18,055 nucleotides of DNA from Pelomicrobium sp036803785 (GTDB lineage Bacteria; Pseudomonadota; Gammaproteobacteria; Burkholderiales; UBA6910), in contig NZ_DAIRTR010000057.1 of NCBI RefSeq assembly GCF_036803785.1, positions 1 to 18,055 of the forward strand. Reading direction: 5' to 3'. The notes below the pieces were generated by a model. It saw only the letters and a program-made list of their open reading frames with translations, was not told the DNA's origin and made no database searches. A program made the position numbers and the translations under genes. Shown one piece after another: positions 1-7,033 of this stretch (positions are counted from its first letter, which is position 1; every line of letters begins with the position of its first letter).

Positions 1-1
1 G

Positions 2-376
2 ATCAACACCACGCCGCTGGTGGACATCATGCTGGTGCTGCTGATTCTCTTTATCATCACCATTCCGGTCATGCACCACGCGGTGAAGATCGACTTGCCG
101 CGTGCCACCAGCCAGCCCAACGAAGCAAAACCGCAGACCATCACGATCAGCATCGACACGCTGGGGCAAGTGTACTGGAATGAGCAACCCCTTGACCGGG
201 CCGCCTTGCCGGGGCGCTTTGCCGAGGCGGCAAAGCGCGAACCGCAACCGGAAGTGCACATCCGAGCCGATCGCAAAACGCTCTATGAAAACGTCGTCGA
301 AGTGATGTCAGATGCGCAAGCCAGCGGGCTGAGGCGGATCGGCTTCGTGACTGAACTGATCCCCAATCATCCTTGA
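2..376 (+). CDS. exbD: ExbD/TolR biopolymer transport protein, 5'-truncated by the window edge
   Basis: ExbD works with ExbB in the inner membrane to pass proton-motive force to TonB for outer-membrane uptake of siderophores and similar ligands. The frame is open from base 2, so the true start lies outside the window. The visible part begins with NTTPLVDIMLVLLILFIIT, which is the end of the cytoplasmic lead-in and the single transmembrane helix with the conserved membrane Asp (PLVDIML). A periplasmic domain of about 90 residues follows, with the family-typical pattern of an ISID strand, VHIRADR and a YENVVEVMSDAQASGLRRIGFVTE segment. The stop is at 374-376. Only about 10 to 20 N-terminal residues should be missing. 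TolR is the main alternative, but the C-terminal strand pattern is more like ExbD. exbB and tonB would be expected upstream, outside this window. Confidence 0.9.
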   Translation: MNTTPLVDIMLVLLILFIITIPVMHHAVKIDLPRATSQPNEAKPQTITISIDTLGQVYWNEQPLDRAALPGRFAEAAKREPQPEVHIRADRKTLYENVVEVMSDAQASGLRRIGFVTELIPNHP

Positions 377-449
377 GCACAGTGACCCGCGGCCTCGGAT
401 CGCTACGCTCGATAGACTTTGCTTTTCCTGTGGAGAGCCTATCGTCGTC

Positions 450-769
450 TAGGCCGGCATTCTCAAAGGACGAGCTGGTGACAAGGCCCGACACGCCGCA
501 CGCCGCGATGAGCGGGATGACGCCGACCTGGTAGCGGAAGAGCGAGACGACCGCCGCTAGCGCGATCATGGCCGATACCCAGTCGAAGTTCCCAGCAAAC
601 CCTTGCGGCCATAGCACGTGATAGCCGAAGAACAGCACCAGGTTGAGGATCACGCCGACCACGGCCGCAGTGATCGCGGTCAGCGGCGCGGTGAACTTGA
701 GGTCGCCGTGGGTCGATTCTGCAAGCGGGCTGTCGGTCAGAATGAACAGAAAGGCCTCTTTTGAATTGC
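450..769 (-). pseudogene. chrA: chromate transporter ChrA, C-terminal relic
   Basis: Read on the minus strand, this segment encodes the last membrane segments of the CHR chromate transporter family: GDLKFTAPLTAITAAVVGVI, then NLVLFFGYHVLWPQGFAGNF and a final hydrophobic stretch ending in VIPLIAACGVSGLV. An intact ChrA has about 400 residues, so roughly three quarters is missing. The upstream side stops at the inverted repeat of the ISL3 element (770). On the other side the frame runs on without a stop into sequence antisense to exbD, so the native 3' end is probably lost too; the limit given there (about 450) is a judgement. It is a non-functional remnant. Its presence suggests the strain or an ancestor carried a chromate resistance gene here. 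Confidence 0.75.
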
Positions 770-793
770 GGGTCTTCAGCAAATCGAGTGGGT
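770..793 (+). repeat. ISL3 left terminal inverted repeat
   Basis: This is the terminal repeat at the 3' side of the transposase. Aligned with the right end it differs at positions 3, 9, 10, 12 and 13 of 24, and the inner block ATCGAGTGGGT is identical. It directly abuts the chrA relic. Confidence 0.75.
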
Positions 794-797
794 TGAA

Positions 798-2037
798 TCA
801 CCAATTTCCGACCTGAGCCGGGTATAGGTCGAGGCCGCCGAGATGAAAGTAGATGGCATTGCGGAAGCGCTCTCGATTGCGAAAGCCCAGCGCCCGGCTC
901 TTCATGCGCTGGATGCGGCTGTTGATGCTCTCGGCATGGCCGTTGTGCACCTTCAAAACGACGGCGTTGATGACGCCCCACAGATGTTTCTTGATGGTCG
1001 CAGCCGTTCTTTTTACCGGTTCCAGCCGGCTGCGCACCGCCCAGGCCAGCCAGCGCGCCCAGCCTTTGGCGGCCCAGGTGCGGCTGTTGTAGTGCCACAG
1101 GCCCATGGCAAATTCCTTGATGGCCCAGGCACGCGCCGTCTTCAGGCTACTGTCGCGCAATGCACGAAACCGATTCTGCTGCGCGCACGTCCTATTGGCC
1201 GGATTGGTGAGCCAGTCATATTTGCTGCCCTTGAGGCAGTCTTCGCCCACGGCCAGCAGGCCGCGATGCTCCTGTCGACGCACCTTGTCCACCGCCTCGC
1301 TCAGATACTTTGCGACATGAAACTTATCGAAGGCGATCTTCTCTTCGGCCTGCGGAATGTGCGCCTCGGTGGCGCGGATATAGGCTGGCCACATGTCCAT
1401 CGCCACCGCCTGGATACGGGCCTTCTGCTCATCGCCCAGCTCGGCGTAGTACGCTGCCAGGCTCTCCGTCTTGCGCTCATCCGCCACGTGCAGCACCACA
1501 CCACGCTCCTGGTCGGTCACCACCGTCACGTATTCATGGCGCCGGGCAAAAACCGTCTCGTCCACACTCGGATACTGAGGCGAACTCACCTTGCGCCGGG
1601 CCATGCCCCGGTTCACTGCGCGTTGCATCACCCTGTCGATGGCATGCTAGCTCAGCTTCAATTGCCGCGCCAACCGCCTGGGTACTCGCCTCTTTCAGCC
1701 AGTCGATGATCAGCGCCTCGAACAAAGCCGTGAAGCCCGAACCCGGCTCGGCCCGCGGCACAGACACCGTCACCACGCCGTGCTCCGCACACCGCACCCG
1801 CGGCACGTCCGCCTCCAGCACCGTCTTGTACTGGCAGGTATCCAGATGCCGCCATCGGCGCCGCCGGCTGTCATAGCCGGGGCTTGGCCGACCACAGTAC
1901 GGACACGTCCACGTCGCGCCAGGCTCCGGCACGACGTGAACCCGAACCTCCTCGGCCTCGCGCAGCAACTGCACCTCGGCCACCTTCCACGGCGACCGCA
2001 ATCCAAGAATCTGGGCGTACAGCTCTATGTCTCTCAT
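798..2037 (-). pseudogene. ISL3-family transposase, broken by a frameshift and a stop codon
   Basis: The N-terminal part (2037 down to about 1674) has the ISL3 zinc-binding start, with CPYCG and later RCAEHG, then a helix-turn-helix-like region. The rest (1673 to 798) holds the DDE catalytic core: Asp in YPSVDETVF, Asp in VAMDMWPAYI, and Glu in NGHAESINSRIQ. The two parts lie in different frames. One extra base near 1674 explains the shift: reading from TTG at 1673 gives LARQLKLS, the natural continuation of the helix-turn-helix. Soon after comes an in-frame TAG (1649-1647) where a Trp codon TGG would be one base away. With two independent lesions, the transposase should be inactive unless rescued by another copy. 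The joined protein would have about 410 residues, normal for the family. Confidence 0.88.
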
Positions 2038-2055
2038 GGCTCAACAGGCTAAGCT

Positions 2056-2079
2056 ACCCACTCGATCAGGGGAAGAGCC
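2056..2079 (-). repeat. ISL3 right terminal inverted repeat
   Basis: This is the terminal repeat on the transposase start side, read inward from 2079 as GGCTCTTC followed by ATCGAGTGGGT further in. The transposase start codon (2037) lies about 20 bases inside it, as is usual for compact IS elements. Confidence 0.75.
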
Positions 2080-2104
2080 CCGGAAGAAAATGGAAACCAA
2101 GAAC

Positions 2105-2129
2105 AGCAGGAAGCGCTTAACTTCCTGCT
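2105..2129 (-). terminator. terminator hairpin overlapping the htrA-like stop codon
   Basis: A perfect 9-bp inverted repeat, AGCAGGAAG (2105-2113) and CTTCCTGCT (2121-2129), has a 7-base loop. The TAA stop of the protease gene (2119-2117) sits in the loop. On the minus strand the stem is followed by a U-rich, though interrupted, stretch (GTTCTTGGTTTCCATTTTC). This fits an intrinsic terminator for the minus-strand protease transcript. Confidence 0.6.
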
Positions 2130-3250
2130 TGAAGCGTGACCTGTACGTCGACCGGGTGGCCGTCGCGCAACAGGTTCAATTTCACCGTGTCGCCGACCCG
2201 AAAGTCCTCCAGCCGGGAAAGGAGCTTAGCCACGCTGTCCACGGGCTGGTCGTTAATGCCGGTGATGATGTCGCCTGGGACGAAGCGGCCGTCGGGTTGC
2301 ACCCTTGCCGCTCTGAGCCCCGCGGCTTCCGCGGATGAGCCGGGCGTCACCCGCAACACCAGCACCCCTTCTACGCCCAGGCGCTCGGTCATGACCCGGT
2401 TGAGGCCTTCGTCCACCTGGATGCCGAGGGCGGGACGCACATACTTTCCGTGGGCGATGAGCTGGGGCACGACCCGGTTCACGGTGTCCACCGGAACAGC
2501 GAAGCCCACCCCGGCGTAGGCCCCCGAAGGGCTATAGATGGCGGTGTTGACGCCGATCAGCCGGCCGGCGGAGTCCAGCAGCGGCCCGCCCGAGTTGCCA
2601 GGATTGATGGCGGCATCGGTCTGGATCAAGTGCTCGATGAGACTTTCGCCGTCTCCGGCGGGCAGCGACCGGTCCAGGGCGGAGACGATGCCTGTGGTGA
2701 GGGTCCAGTCCAGCCCAAAGGGATTGCCGATGGCGAACACCTTTTGCCCCACTTTGAGGTCGTGGCTCGTGCCGATGAGGACGGGCGGAGGGCGGTTTAC
2801 GCTTACCCCGATGCGCAATACCGCCAGGTCATGGGCTGGGCTCGCCCCTACCAGAGCGGCGCCGTAGCCCCGGCCGTCGCTCAACTGAACGCGGGCTTCC
2901 GAGGCCCCGGCGATCACATGGTAATTGGTCACCACGTGACCGCGCTCGTCCCAGATGAAACCGGATCCAGTGCCTCGGGGGATGGTAAAGATGTTGCGCG
3001 TCCACAGGTCCATGACCCGCTCCCGGGTGCTGATGAACACGACCGAGTCCTTGGTTCGCTGGAACAGCTCGATGGTGGCTTTTTCGTCCTCGGCCAGGTC
3101 GCCCCTGGGCGTGACTACTCGCGGGGCGGCATTCGTCCTCAGGAAGGTCGATTCGATCCACGGCCAGAACTGCCAGGCGATGAGGGCGAGTGCGGCCACG
3201 ACGACCAACAAGACCGGCGCAGAAAACGGGGCGAAACCGCGGGTGCGCAT
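2117..3250 (-). CDS. HtrA/Deg-family trypsin-like serine protease with one PDZ domain
   Basis: This is a periplasmic quality-control protease of the DegS/DegQ type. The chosen start at 3250 gives 377 residues and has AAAGGAG 11 bases upstream; a longer frame from 3334 exists but adds 28 unlike residues. A single hydrophobic anchor lies at about residues 11-29. The trypsin-like domain follows, with the catalytic triad visible as His111 (TNYHVIAG), Asp141 (AHDLAVLRI) and Ser220 (NPGNSGGPLL). One PDZ domain is at about 285-375 (ALGIQV to GDIITGINDQPV). A membrane anchor plus a single PDZ resembles DegS and MucD-like forms more than DegP, which has two PDZ domains. The MFS gene lies 98 bases upstream on the same strand, so co-transcription is possible. 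A terminator hairpin ends the gene. Confidence 0.92.
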   Translation of the reverse strand: MRTRGFAPFSAPVLLVVVAALALIAWQFWPWIESTFLRTNAAPRVVTPRGDLAEDEKATIELFQRTKDSVVFISTRERVMDLWTRNIFTIPRGTGSGFIWDERGHVVTNYHVIAGASEARVQLSDGRGYGAALVGASPAHDLAVLRIGVSVNRPPPVLIGTSHDLKVGQKVFAIGNPFGLDWTLTTGIVSALDRSLPAGDGESLIEHLIQTDAAINPGNSGGPLLDSAGRLIGVNTAIYSPSGAYAGVGFAVPVDTVNRVVPQLIAHGKYVRPALGIQVDEGLNRVMTERLGVEGVLVLRVTPGSSAEAAGLRAARVQPDGRFVPGDIITGINDQPVDSVAKLLSRLEDFRVGDTVKLNLLRDGHPVDVQVTLQAGS

Positions 3251-3348
3251 GCTGAGCTTGACTCCTTTGAGCGGATGCGGGCAAAGGTGTTCGGGTGTGT
3301 CCGGGATTTTGCTTGGACCCTTGCCCGCGTTCAAGGGGGAGCACAGGC

Positions 3349-4599
3349 TCAGTAGGCCGGCTTTACCCGACGGAAGGCCTTGAGCAGGGCCAGATCATAG
3401 AAGATCTTCAGCGCACCGCACGCTACCAGCGGTGCGGCGAGCCACCCGGCGGCGAACAGGGCGCCACCCAGGGAGGGACTCAGCGCCGCGGCCAGGCTCC
3501 GGGGTACGGCAGTATAACTCGCCGCTGCGGCCCGTTCTGGCGGGGTGACCACGGCCATGACGTAGGCAGAGCGGACCGGCACGTCCATCTGGGAAAGGGC
3601 TGCGCGCAGCAGCAGCAGGCCCAGCGCGACCTCCAGGCGGGAGGCGAAGGCTGCCGAGATGAGGGCCAGGCTGGCGGGGATGTGGGTGAACACCATGGTG
3701 TTGAGCAGTCCGATGCGCCGGGCCACCCACGGCGCGGCGAGCTGGGAGAGGGCGGTGAGAAGCCCCGCCCAAAAGAAAAATGCGCCGGCTGCCGTGAGCG
3801 AGAGCTGGAAGCGCTGGAACAGCCACAGGGCGAGCAGGGAATGCACCACTAACCCACCAGCGAAGGCGTCCACCGAGAAGAGGGCGGCCAGCTTGACGAC
3901 GATGGGACGGGAAGGCCCGAGGGGTGCTGGGGCATGAGATGCGCTGTACACTGACGGGCGCGGCAGCCGCGAATACAGCATCCAGATCGCGACACCCGTT
4001 GCTCCGTAGACGAGGAACATGATGCGCAACGCGGCCAGGCGGTCAATCCCCAGTCCGGCCAGCCCGTCCGGTATGCCAGCGGCGAGCGCGCCAAGGGCGG
4101 CGGCGAGCGCACCGGTCAGGCTGTAGCGGGCGAAAAGCGCGGTGCGGGCGTGGCCCTGGGCGGCCTCCGCCAGGCGGGCGTGCTCCAGGGGCAGGAAGAC
4201 GCTCACGTCTCCCGAGCTGGGGTTCAAGGTCCCGACAAAGGCAACCACCAGCAGGGGCCAAAAGGCGGACAGGCCGGCGAAGGCCAGCCCCGTGGCGCTC
4301 ATCAGCAGAGCTGCCACGAGCAAGAGGCTGCGAGGATGGAAACGATGCCCCCAGGCGCCCACTGCCAAGGTGGCGAGGGCCGACCCCAGCAGGGTGGCGG
4401 TGCTGAGCAATCCCACCTCCCAGGTGCCAAAGCCCAATGCGAGCAGGTAAGCGGGCAGCAGCACGGCGATGTACCCGTCACAGAGCGCTCGCAAACCCCG
4501 TCCGATGAGAAGCAACCGCGCCTCGGGCGCGACGCCGGCGGGCAGGATCACGCTCGCCCGCCCGGGCGGACGGTTTCCTCGAGCGGAGCGATCGCGCAC
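3349..4599 (-). CDS. MFS transporter of unknown substrate
   Basis: The product of about 416 residues has around a dozen hydrophobic segments in two halves joined by a polar loop (about residues 205-225), typical of the Major Facilitator Superfamily. Features include GRGLRALCDGYIAVLLPAYL in the first helix and GHRFHPRSLLL in the loop between helices 2 and 3, which resembles the usual MFS loop motif. The start is uncertain. The GTG at 4599 is the longest option, and a second GTG at 4551 begins nearer the first helix; neither has a clear ribosome binding site. At 4551 the GTG overlaps the TGA of a short frame, which could allow coupled translation. The 5' end overlaps the run-on frame of the SRPBCC gene. 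The substrate cannot be told from sequence; a drug or metabolite exporter is a guess. Confidence 0.88.
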   Translation of the reverse strand: MRDRSARGNRPPGRASVILPAGVAPEARLLLIGRGLRALCDGYIAVLLPAYLLALGFGTWEVGLLSTATLLGSALATLAVGAWGHRFHPRSLLLVAALLMSATGLAFAGLSAFWPLLVVAFVGTLNPSSGDVSVFLPLEHARLAEAAQGHARTALFARYSLTGALAAALGALAAGIPDGLAGLGIDRLAALRIMFLVYGATGVAIWMLYSRLPRPSVYSASHAPAPLGPSRPIVVKLAALFSVDAFAGGLVVHSLLALWLFQRFQLSLTAAGAFFFWAGLLTALSQLAAPWVARRIGLLNTMVFTHIPASLALISAAFASRLEVALGLLLLRAALSQMDVPVRSAYVMAVVTPPERAAAASYTAVPRSLAAALSPSLGGALFAAGWLAAPLVACGALKIFYDLALLKAFRRVKPAY

Positions 4600-5254
4600 T
4601 GGAGATCAAGGACATCCTGGGCCATTGTTGAATGGTAGCGCACTGCGCTGGCTCGAGGTTGGCGGTGGTGCGTGTCGGGGTTGATGGCCTGTTCACGCCT
4701 CGGCAGCAGGGTCCGGGGTTGGAACGCCAAGCCCGCCGAAAGGTCCATTCGGGAGGCGGCGCGAGCGACGACGGGCTTGCACTACTGGCTCGCCCCCGGT
4801 TCGGCCGCTGGCGCCTGGATCCCGGGTGGAGCGTCGCTTCGAGGCCGTAAAGGATGCCGGTCCAGCGTCCTTCGGTTGCGCTCATGTACTCTCGCGGTAC
4901 CCCCTCATGGGTCAAGGTGAGATGGCAACCGTCCTTGCGCGGGAGGATATCGACGCTCACGCGGGTGGCGATGTCCGGCCGTTGCTCTAGCCAGAGGCTG
5001 AAGACGAGTCGCCTCGGCCGTACGATCTCGATGTATCGGCCGGCGTGCTCGACGTCCCTACCGGCTCTTTGGCCCACGAGGCGGAACGAGCCGCCGACGC
5101 GGGCGTCGATCACCACATGCGCCATCGGCCGCGTCGCCGTTGCGAACAGCCACAGGCCGGCGATCTCCGGATCGAGCCAGGCGTCGAACACGCGCCCGGC
5201 AGGTGCGCCGTAGCGATGGGCGACGTGGATCGATTGGGCGGAATGAATGTCCAT
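4478..5254 (-). CDS. SRPBCC/AHSA1-like protein with an anomalous C-terminal run-on
   Basis: Residues 1 to about 143 form an SRPBCC (START-like, Hsp90 ATPase activator homologue) domain. Visible marks are IHVAHRYGAPAGRVFDAWLD at the start, VGGSFRLVG, a strand series ending ILPRKDGCHLTLTHEGVP, and the final helix TEGRWTGILYGLEATL. These proteins bind small hydrophobic ligands, but most members have no known role. Family members usually end right after that helix, at about 150 residues. Here no stop follows, and the frame continues for about 115 residues rich in Arg, Pro and Ser into the MFS gene, in another frame. A lost stop or a frameshift near 4820 is likely. AHSA1 genes are often found beside ECF sigma/YCII clusters, which fits the upstream neighbours. 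Confidence 0.75.
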   Translation of the reverse strand: MDIHSAQSIHVAHRYGAPAGRVFDAWLDPEIAGLWLFATATRPMAHVVIDARVGGSFRLVGQRAGRDVEHAGRYIEIVRPRRLVFSLWLEQRPDIATRVSVDILPRKDGCHLTLTHEGVPREYMSATEGRWTGILYGLEATLHPGSRRQRPNRGRASSASPSSLAPPPEWTFRRAWRSNPGPCCRGVNRPSTPTRTTANLEPAQCATIQQWPRMSLISSARSLRSRKPSARAGERDPARRRRARGAVASHRTGFASAL

Positions 5255-5426
5255 GGCTACAGCGGCTCGAATTTCCTCTCGTCGTCTAGGCGAGATGCTT
5301 CATGGGTCCGCAGATGGCCGTTCGGAATGGGCGCAAATCGGTAAAACCCGTTTCTCGGTCGAGGCCGCGCCGACAGTACGCGCGAGAATGCAGACGCGGG
5401 ACAACAGCTGTGCGCCGCTATCTGCA

Positions 5427-5444
5427 CCCCCGTTTCTGCGGGGG
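5427..5444 (-). terminator. possible terminator after the MoaD-like gene
   Basis: A 6-bp perfect stem (CCCCCG 5427-5432 and CGGGGG 5439-5444) with a 6-base loop lies immediately past the stop codon at 5446-5448. No T-run follows on the minus strand, so it could be a processing or stalling hairpin instead. Confidence 0.3.
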
Positions 5445-5445
5445 C

Positions 5446-5703
5446 TCAGCCGCCGCTCAACGCCTGGACGATGATCACTTCCCCGGCCGCGTCCAGCGGC
5501 TGCATCAGATCAAAGATCTGCTTGCCGTTCGCGAAGAAGCGCACATGGGGCCGGATCCGCTCCTGCTCGTCGATCATGCGGAAACGAATGCCCGGGTATT
5601 GGCGCTCCAGGTCATCGAGGAGGGCAGCAAGGGTGGAACCGCTCGCGTTGACCGTCGATCGCCCCGTGTACGAGCGCAGTGGGCTCGCGATGCGCACTTT
5701 CAT
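5446..5703 (-). CDS. MoaD/ThiS-family ubiquitin-fold sulfur-carrier-like protein
   Basis: This small protein of 85 residues has the beta-grasp pattern of MoaD and ThiS: MKVRIASPLRSYTG at the start, a helix in LAALLDDLERQYPGIRFRMI, IRPHVRFFANGKQI, and a C-terminal ALSGG. A free Gly-Gly end is the site adenylated and thiocarboxylated by MoeB/ThiF-type E1 enzymes. The ATG at 5703 is preferred over the longer start at 5715 because MKVRI is the usual first strand. No MoaE, MoeB or thiazole gene is near, so molybdopterin or thiamine synthesis is not implied. The beta-propeller gene ends at 5719, about 15 bases before this start, so the two are almost certainly co-transcribed and may work together. 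The partner and the fate of the sulfur are unknown. Confidence 0.85.
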   Translation of the reverse strand: MKVRIASPLRSYTGRSTVNASGSTLAALLDDLERQYPGIRFRMIDEQERIRPHVRFFANGKQIFDLMQPLDAAGEVIIVQALSGG

Positions 5704-5718
5704 TGGAGCGTGCACCGT

Positions 5719-6888
5719 TCAGGCCAGTCCGGCCACTTCCACGGCGTAGATCTCGGGAAAATGCCGCACGATGCACCGCCAACGGCGGCCTTCGTCGCAG
5801 CTCATCCACAACTCACCGCTGGTGGTCCCGAAGTACAGCCCCACGGGATCCAGGGTGTCCGCCGCCATCGCCTGGCGCTTCACGGTCCACCAGGCTTGGC
5901 GTTGGGGCAGGCCGTGGTCGAGCCGCTGCCAGGTTGCGCCGCCATCGCGGGTTCCATACACCGCAGGAGCTCCGTCGGGACTGGTGCGCGGCCAGACGCT
6001 CGTGCCGTCCATCGGGACGACCCACGCCGTGTCCGCGTCCCGGGGGTGGACCACGATGGGAAAGCCGATGTCGCCGACCCGCTCGGGCATGGTCTTGCCG
6101 ATGCGCACCCACTCGTCGGACGGACGGTCGAGCCGGTAAATGCCGCAATGATTCTGCTGATACAGGCGATCCGGGTTGCTTGGGCACAGGCGCACGCAGT
6201 GCGGATCATGGAACGTGGGATCGGTCGCATCGAAGCCTTCCACCACGTCGAGCCCCTTCAGAAGGGGCGTCCAGGTCCGGCCGCCGTCCAGCGACTCGTG
6301 CACGCCGCCGCCCGACATGGCGAAGTAGAGGTGCCCGGGATCGCGCGGATCGACGATGATGGAGTGCAGCTTCGGCCCATCGGGGGTGCCGTCCTGCACG
6401 GTGCCCATCCATTGCCGGTACCGGGGATCGTCATTGATGCTGGAAAAAGGCGCCCAGGTGATGCCGCCGTCCTCCGAGCGGAATAACCCCTGGGGCGAGG
6501 TGCCCGCGTACCAGACGTGCGGTTCGACGGCATGGGCCGGTGTCAGCCAGAACGTCTGGTCCACCACACGGCCCTGCTCACCCTGCGGCGCTTTGGCGAA
6601 GGCCGGCGGCCGCGCGGCCTCCTGCCAAGTTCGGCCGAAGTCGGTGGAGCGGAAAATGGTCGGTCCCAAGTGCCCAGTCTTGGCCGCCGCCAACAGCGTC
6701 CGTCCGTCCCGCGGGTCGAGCACGAGATGATTGACGATGTGGCCGAGGAAGTGCGGCCCATCGATCCGCCAAGCCTTGCGCGCCTTATCGCCATGGTACA
6801 GCCATGCTCCTTTGCGCGTGGCGACCAGCACCACCGTGCGAGCCGGGTTGCGGGTTCGCGTTGCGGTTTTCTCTGGATTGCTCACCAT
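5719..6888 (-). CDS. Asp-box (BNR-like) beta-propeller protein
   Basis: The 389-residue protein carries at least five Asp-box repeats of the form S/T-x-D-x-G-x-T-W: STDFGRTW, SEDGGITW, SLDGGRTW, TRDGGATW and the weaker SCDEGRRW. This is the signature of sialidase-like or sortilin/YCF48-like beta-propellers. No signal peptide or membrane segment is visible, so it is probably cytoplasmic. Automated annotation often calls such proteins exo-alpha-sialidases. I see no sialidase FRIP motif near the N-terminus, so the enzymatic label is not supported. A strong ribosome binding site, AGGAGGAG, lies 6 bases before the ATG at 6888. It is followed at once by the MoaD-like gene, which suggests a shared function. 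The true substrate is unknown. Confidence 0.85.
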   Translation of the reverse strand: MVSNPEKTATRTRNPARTVVLVATRKGAWLYHGDKARKAWRIDGPHFLGHIVNHLVLDPRDGRTLLAAAKTGHLGPTIFRSTDFGRTWQEAARPPAFAKAPQGEQGRVVDQTFWLTPAHAVEPHVWYAGTSPQGLFRSEDGGITWAPFSSINDDPRYRQWMGTVQDGTPDGPKLHSIIVDPRDPGHLYFAMSGGGVHESLDGGRTWTPLLKGLDVVEGFDATDPTFHDPHCVRLCPSNPDRLYQQNHCGIYRLDRPSDEWVRIGKTMPERVGDIGFPIVVHPRDADTAWVVPMDGTSVWPRTSPDGAPAVYGTRDGGATWQRLDHGLPQRQAWWTVKRQAMAADTLDPVGLYFGTTSGELWMSCDEGRRWRCIVRHFPEIYAVEVAGLA

Positions 6889-6922
6889 CGATCGCTCCTC
6901 CTGGGAAGATTGAGCCGCGCTG

Positions 6923-7033
6923 CTAGGTCTTCCGGCGATAGCGGACGGTCATGAAATGGTGCTGCCGCCTGTCGTCGTCCAGCCTGTGGGACGGCACCAT
7001 CCGGTGATCGTCGCTGTTCAGTTCGATTGCGTT
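6923..7033 (-). pseudogene. DUF1579-like gene, C-terminal remnant
   Basis: In a frame different from the YCII gene, the minus strand encodes NAIELNSDDHRMVPSHR, then a short polar stretch, then HHFMTVRYRRKT and a stop at 6923-6925. This resembles the end of DUF1579-type proteins, where an Asp-Asp-His-Arg segment is followed by an F-M-T-x-x-Y-R-R-K end. Only about 36 residues remain and no start is available. The remnant overlaps the last codons of the YCII gene by about 16 bases. A deletion that removed most of a DUF1579 gene and joined its tail to the end of the YCII gene would explain this. Recognition is from memory of the family pattern. Confidence 0.5.

Larger units (their letters stand above)
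770..2079 (-). mobile_element. ISL3-family insertion sequence, decayed
   Basis: The element is bounded by imperfect inverted repeats. The left end starts GGGTCTTC at 770 and the right end, read inward from 2079, starts GGCTCTTC; 19 of the first 24 positions agree, including a shared block ATCGAGTGGGT. It is about 1.31 kb and holds one broken ISL3-type transposase on the minus strand. ISL3 elements normally make an 8-bp target duplication. Here the flanks are tgaattgc on the left (762-769) and ccggaaga on the right (2080-2087), which do not match. This suggests recombination or a deletion next to the element after insertion. Confidence 0.85.

Noticed and set aside
440..5292. Shared 13-mer TCGTCGTCTAGGC near 440 and near 5280, considered as an attachment or recombination site
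   Set aside because: A few 13-base matches are expected by chance in 18 kb on both strands, and the flanks do not match.
5302..6486. Long open frame of 394 codons on the + strand antisense to the propeller gene
   Set aside because: It has no recognisable domain and lies opposite a gene with five Asp-boxes and a strong ribosome binding site. Other long antisense frames (2450-3355, 6923-8086, 9915-11315) are shadows of high GC in the same way.
5719..6888. Exo-alpha-sialidase as a function for the Asp-box protein
   Set aside because: Asp-boxes are structural and occur in many propellers; the N-terminal FRIP-type motif and a signal peptide are not seen.
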